The translations under genes were made by a program, and so were the position numbers. A DNA stretch of 64,000 nt from JBJXHG01 sp046160865 (GTDB taxonomy: Bacteria; Planctomycetota; UBA1135; GCA-002686595): positions 34,167 through 98,166 of the forward strand of contig JBJXHG010000182.1 of NCBI GenBank assembly GCA_046160865.1, in the 5' to 3' direction. Position 1 is the stretch's first letter. Every line of letters starts with the position of its first letter. The notes below the pieces were generated by a model that searched no databases, was not told where the DNA came from, and saw only the letters and a program-made list of their open reading frames with translations. Positions 60,908 to 64,000 of the stretch are shown here, in pieces.

Positions 60908-62049
60908 CGATCGGCCTTCGTGGACAACGTGCGTCCGTTCTCGTGCAGCGTGCGCGCGCGGAGCAGCTCCGGGCTGCGCGCGTTCGCGCGCGCCGTCGTG
61001 TCGCTGATCGTGCCGTCGGCGAGCAGGCGCGCGAGGTCGTGCTCGAACGTCTGCATGCCTTGCGCGCCGCCGCTCTCGAGCGCGGCGTAGATCTGCGGCG
61101 TACGGCCGGTCGCGAGCAAGTGCGCGATGGCCGTGTTCGCGCGCAGGATCTCGCTCGCGACGACACGCCTCGTCGCGCGCTGCGCGCGGGGGCTCGCGCG
61201 CACGCCGTCGCGCGGCAGGAGTCGTTGCGCGACGACAGCGCGCAGGACCAGGCCGAGCTGGCGACGGATGCCGACTTGCTCGTCGGACGGAAAGACCGAG
61301 GCGAGGCGCTCGAGCGCGCCGACCGCGTCGCCGGCGTGCACCGTCGTCAGCACGAGGTGGCCGGTCTCCGCGGCGCGGATCGCGGTGCGGATCGTGTCGA
61401 GATCGCGCACTTCGCCGACGAGGATCACGTCGGGGTCCTCGCGCAGGCTCGCGACCAGCGCATCTTGGAAGCTCGACGCGTCCGTGCCGACTTGCCGCTG
61501 CTGGACGAGGCTCGCGATCGGCGCGTGGACGTACTCGATCGGATCTTCGATCGTGATCACGTGCACCCGGCGCGTGCGGTTGATGCGGTCGACGAGTGCC
61601 GCGAGCGTCGTGCTCTTGCCCGCTCCGGTCGGACCCGCGACGACGACGAGTCCGTCGGGTATGTCGCACAGCTCGTACAACGACTCGGGCAAGCCGAGCT
61701 CCGCGAGCGTGCGGAAGCGTTCCTCGAGACGCCGCACGGCCGCCGCGATTCCGCCCAGCCGGCGGTACACGTTGAAGCGAAAGCGCGTGCCGTCGCGCCC
61801 GGTGAGCGCGCCGTCCTGCGCGCCGGTCGCTTCGAGCCCGCGCGTGCCGCTCGTCGCGAGCAGCTCGTTGCACAGCGCTTCCGTCGCGGCGCGATCGAGC
61901 GGACCGACCGCTGCGTGCGCGACGAGATCGCCGTGCACGCGGAATGTGGGCGGAACGCCGGGCGCGACGTGCAAGTCCGATGCATCGAGGCGCGTGCACT
62001 CGGCGAGCAACGACTCGAGCGACGGCGTGTGTGCTTCCGTGGAGGACAT
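60904..62049 (-). CDS. pilT: Pilus retraction ATPase PilT
   Basis: Motor that depolymerises type IV pili, 381 residues. Motifs: LDASDLHVAPGVPPTFRVHG near residue 20, Walker A GPTGAGKSTTLAAL near 140, the Asp box with VHVITIEDPIEYVH, Walker B DPDVILVGEVRD, His box VLTTVHAGDAV, and an AIRNLIRE-type element AIAHLLATGRTPQI. GMQTFEHDLARLLADGTIS ends the match. The presence of PilT argues for a retractile type IV pilus and not only a type II secretion machine. ATG 62049 overlaps the upstream stop (TGATG). Confidence 0.93.
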   Translation of the reverse strand: MSSTEAHTPSLESLLAECTRLDASDLHVAPGVPPTFRVHGDLVAHAAVGPLDRAATEALCNELLATSGTRGLEATGAQDGALTGRDGTRFRFNVYRRLGGIAAAVRRLEERFRTLAELGLPESLYELCDIPDGLVVVAGPTGAGKSTTLAALVDRINRTRRVHVITIEDPIEYVHAPIASLVQQRQVGTDASSFQDALVASLREDPDVILVGEVRDLDTIRTAIRAAETGHLVLTTVHAGDAVGALERLASVFPSDEQVGIRRQLGLVLRAVVAQRLLPRDGVRASPRAQRATRRVVASEILRANTAIAHLLATGRTPQIYAALESGGAQGMQTFEHDLARLLADGTISDTTARANARSPELLRARTLHENGRTLSTKADR

Positions 62050-62654
62050 CAGATCACCACCAAGATCCACAGCGGAACGCCGCTGGCGTCGCGCTCGCGC
62101 GTGAGCTTCAGCTCGATCGGAATCAGGCCGACGTTCGACTCGACGAGCTCGGTGAGCGCCGCGAGCACGTCCATGTAGCGGCCGCGCAGCCGCACCGTCC
62201 GCGGCGTGACCGGCAGCGACGAGCCGGTGAGGCGTCGCACGAGCGCGTCCGGCAAGCGCTCTTGCGCGTCGAATCCCGGGCTCTCCTCGAGCAAGGCGAT
62301 GTTGCGCTCCGCGAGCACCAGCGACGTGCGCGCCGCCGCGCGCGCGCGCGCTTCCGGTTCGCTCGGCCGCAGTCCGTTCGCCGCGTTCTGCACGCGCTCA
62401 CGCGTCTTCTCGGTGAGCTCGCGCTCGGCGCGCACTTGCTCACGCAGCGTCTCCACGTCGCGCAACGTGCGCGCGAGGTCCGCCACCGACGGCATGTCGC
62501 GGCGCGCGGACTCGGTGCTCGCTCGGGCGGTCGCAACCGCTTGCACGATGCGCGCGCGGGGCCCGTACACGTACGCCGTCGCGACGACGAGGCCGGGCAG
62601 GAGCATCCACGTCAACGCGCGGCGACGCAGCGTGCTGGAATCGGGCGGCGTCAT
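62049..62654 (-). CDS. PilO/GspM-like bitopic protein
   Basis: A 201-residue inner-membrane protein with one N-terminal helix (ALTWMLLPGLVVATAYVYG, residues about 13-31), a coiled coil at about 60-90, and a small alpha-beta domain with TVRLRGRYMDVLAALTELVE, a ferredoxin-like fold as in PilO/GspM. It overlaps its neighbours at both ends by 1-4 bases. Sequence conservation in this family is low; context between a GspL-like gene and pilT decides the call. Confidence 0.75.
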   Translation of the reverse strand: MTPPDSSTLRRRALTWMLLPGLVVATAYVYGPRARIVQAVATARASTESARRDMPSVADLARTLRDVETLREQVRAERELTEKTRERVQNAANGLRPSEPEARARAAARTSLVLAERNIALLEESPGFDAQERLPDALVRRLTGSSLPVTPRTVRLRGRYMDVLAALTELVESNVGLIPIELKLTRERDASGVPLWILVVI

Positions 62655-64000
62655 CGCGCGGCCTCCGCGGCGCGCGGTGCCGAGGTCGCGACCGGCGCGG
62701 GCAGGATCTCGATCTCGAACTCGTACACGCCGCTCCCGTCGTCACGCAAACGCTTCGAGCGCGGTGCGACGACGCACCCGTGATCGGCGAGCTCGTGCGC
62801 GACCGACGACGACAGCCGGTCGACGAGACCGGGCTCGGTGCACACGCCGCGCACGCGCGATCCGCGCCAAGCGAGCTCGATCTCTTCCACGGCGAGGCCC
62901 GCGGGACGCGCGGAGGCGAGCGCGCCGAGCGCACGCGCCGGGAAGTCCGCCGTCCACGCGCACGCGGCGACGGAGGCTTCGAGCGTCTCGCGCTCGTGCG
63001 CGAGCGCCGTGCGCTCCGACTCGAGCTTGGTCCGCTCCGCGATCGCTTCGCTGCGCTGCGCGGTCGGACGCGTCACGAGCGCGAGCTCGCTCTGAGCGTC
63101 CGCGCGCTCGCGCGCCAGCGTGCTGTAGTGCCAGAAGCACGCGCCGGCGGCGAACAGAGTGCTCGCGATGGCGCCCGCGACGATCGTGCGCATGGCAACG
63201 GGACGCGCGGGCGCGCGGAGCACCGGCACGGAGCGCGGATCCGTCGCCAGCACGCTCGCCCACGCGCACAGGAACGTCGACAGCGCCGACTCGTCGTCGA
63301 GCGCGAACAGCGCCACGTCTTCGTCGAGCGACGGCGGTGCTGCGTGCGCGTGCGCGACGAGTTGCTCCGTCTCCGGCAGCGTGCCGGCGCCGTCGCGGCG
63401 GCGGCGCGTCGGATCCGCGCGCTGGATGCGCACGTGGATCACGTCTTCCGCCGTCGACTCGATCTCGGCCGTGACGTCCGGCCACACTTCGAGACGCTTC
63501 CACGTGCCGTCGTCGCGCGTGCGCGTACCGAGTCGGGCGGGCAATCCACCAGCGTGCGCGAGACCGAGCAAGCGCGCGCCTTGTGCACGGAGCGCGCGCT
63601 CGAGCTCGTCGCGCTCGGCGCGCGGCGTCTGCGCGACCCAGAACCAGCGCTCGCCGTCGGACATCGGCGACGACGGCAGTGCGCGCCACGCGAGCGCCGC
63701 TTCGGTCGCGGAGAAGCCCGACAGCATCTGCGCTTCGTAGCCGAGCGCTTGCTCGATTTCGTCGTCGCCGAGACCGCGCACCGTGCGCGCCGCGAGTGCG
63801 AGCGTGTGTACGTAGACGTCGTCGAGCAGCACCCACACCGGCCCGCGGATGCGGCCGCCCGGCAGCGCTCCGGCCTCGACGACTTCCGCGACGGAACGAT
63901 TCACCGGCCGCGGGCAGCGCTCGAGCGACACGAGCTGCGCGCCGCGCGCGAAGCGTGCGCACGCGAACGAATCGCGCTGCACGAAGACGATGGTGAATGC
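62651..64000 (-). CDS. GspL/PilM-PilN-like bitopic protein, N-terminus at window edge
   Basis: Cytoplasmic-periplasmic anchor for the assembly ATPase. The visible frame (about 449 residues) runs open to the right edge and reads AFTIVFVQRDSFACARF there, so the true start may lie outside; GTG 63982 is the first internal candidate. The cytoplasmic part (about 1-260) has the actin-like pattern GPVWVLLDDVYVHTL, and a membrane helix follows at about 274-296, then a coiled coil and a small PilN-like periplasmic domain. GspL unites PilM and PilN in one chain, as seen here. The gene overlaps the PilO-like gene by 4 bases. Confidence 0.75.
   Translation of the reverse strand, partial: AFTIVFVQRDSFACARFARGAQLVSLERCPRPVNRSVAEVVEAGALPGGRIRGPVWVLLDDVYVHTLALAARTVRGLGDDEIEQALGYEAQMLSGFSATEAALAWRALPSSPMSDGERWFWVAQTPRAERDELERALRAQGARLLGLAHAGGLPARLGTRTRDDGTWKRLEVWPDVTAEIESTAEDVIHVRIQRADPTRRRRDGAGTLPETEQLVAHAHAAPPSLDEDVALFALDDESALSTFLCAWASVLATDPRSVPVLRAPARPVAMRTIVAGAIASTLFAAGACFWHYSTLARERADAQSELALVTRPTAQRSEAIAERTKLESERTALAHERETLEASVAACAWTADFPARALGALASARPAGLAVEEIELAWRGSRVRGVCTEPGLVDRLSSSVAHELADHGCVVAPRSKRLRDDGSGVYEFEIEILPAPVATSAPRAAEAAR

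Noticed and set aside
1..64000. CRISPR array, rRNA, tRNA or intact insertion sequence
   Set aside because: No regular repeat-spacer pattern, no rRNA blocks, no foldable tRNA and no transposase gene were seen anywhere in the window.

Overview
This window is a GC-rich bacterial chromosome segment with almost no spacing between genes. The gene set points to a motile diderm: a flagellum with cytoplasmic switch, export apparatus and FliL, secretins, and lipoproteins. An ECF sigma factor fused to a long extracytoplasmic Ig-like tail, very high GC and many divergent accessory proteins fit a Planctomycetota lineage best, but no rRNA or other marker here proves it.

Layout. Positions 1-12785 (minus strand) carry late and export flagellar genes: two flagellins, each with its own terminator, then fliD-fliS-chaperone, then fliO-fliP-fliQ-fliR-flhB-flhA-flhF-flhG-small membrane protein-fliA (cut by the window edge). 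Positions 13065-14426 hold a sigma-54 response regulator. Positions 14630-30562 form one co-directional run of 18 genes. It starts with a degenerate kinase and a receiver-ATPase, continues with three unrecognised envelope proteins (one with an STN-like and TPR domain), a PAS histidine kinase and a sigma-54 regulator, and ends with flgB-flgC-fliE-fliF-fliG-fliH-fliI-fliJ-motE/ylxF-like-fliM-fliN. Stators lie at 42376-45516 as motA, two motB paralogues (one with a His-rich N-terminus) and fliL.

Housekeeping blocks sit between these: ispG; hemE-hemN; and hemG(hemY)-hemX-like-hemA-hemC-hemD-hemB. Together the heme genes cover the C5 route from glutamyl-tRNA to protoporphyrin except hemL (hemH is also absent). 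A two-gene unit pairs a persulfide-dioxygenase/rhodanese fusion with an FAD oxidoreductase. Two patches are clearly lower in GC and look acquired: a dCTP-deaminase-like gene with an 88-residue partner (34719-35581), and a secreted HExxH protein with a lipoprotein (52298-54084).

The right end (54358-64000, minus strand) is a type IV pilus / type II secretion operon with overlapping genes: GspL-like, PilO-like, PilT, a PilZ-PilB fusion, PilC, PilP-like, secretin and a TPR lipoprotein. No pilin is in the window.

Most notable candidates: the envelope-protein trio inside the basal-body operon (possible motor scaffold), the His-less kinase plus receiver-ATPase pair, the PilZ-PilB fusion, the sigma-TM-Ig fusion, a 162-bp MITE-like element upstream of fliD, and a structured RNA plus terminator between ispG and the persulfide dioxygenase.
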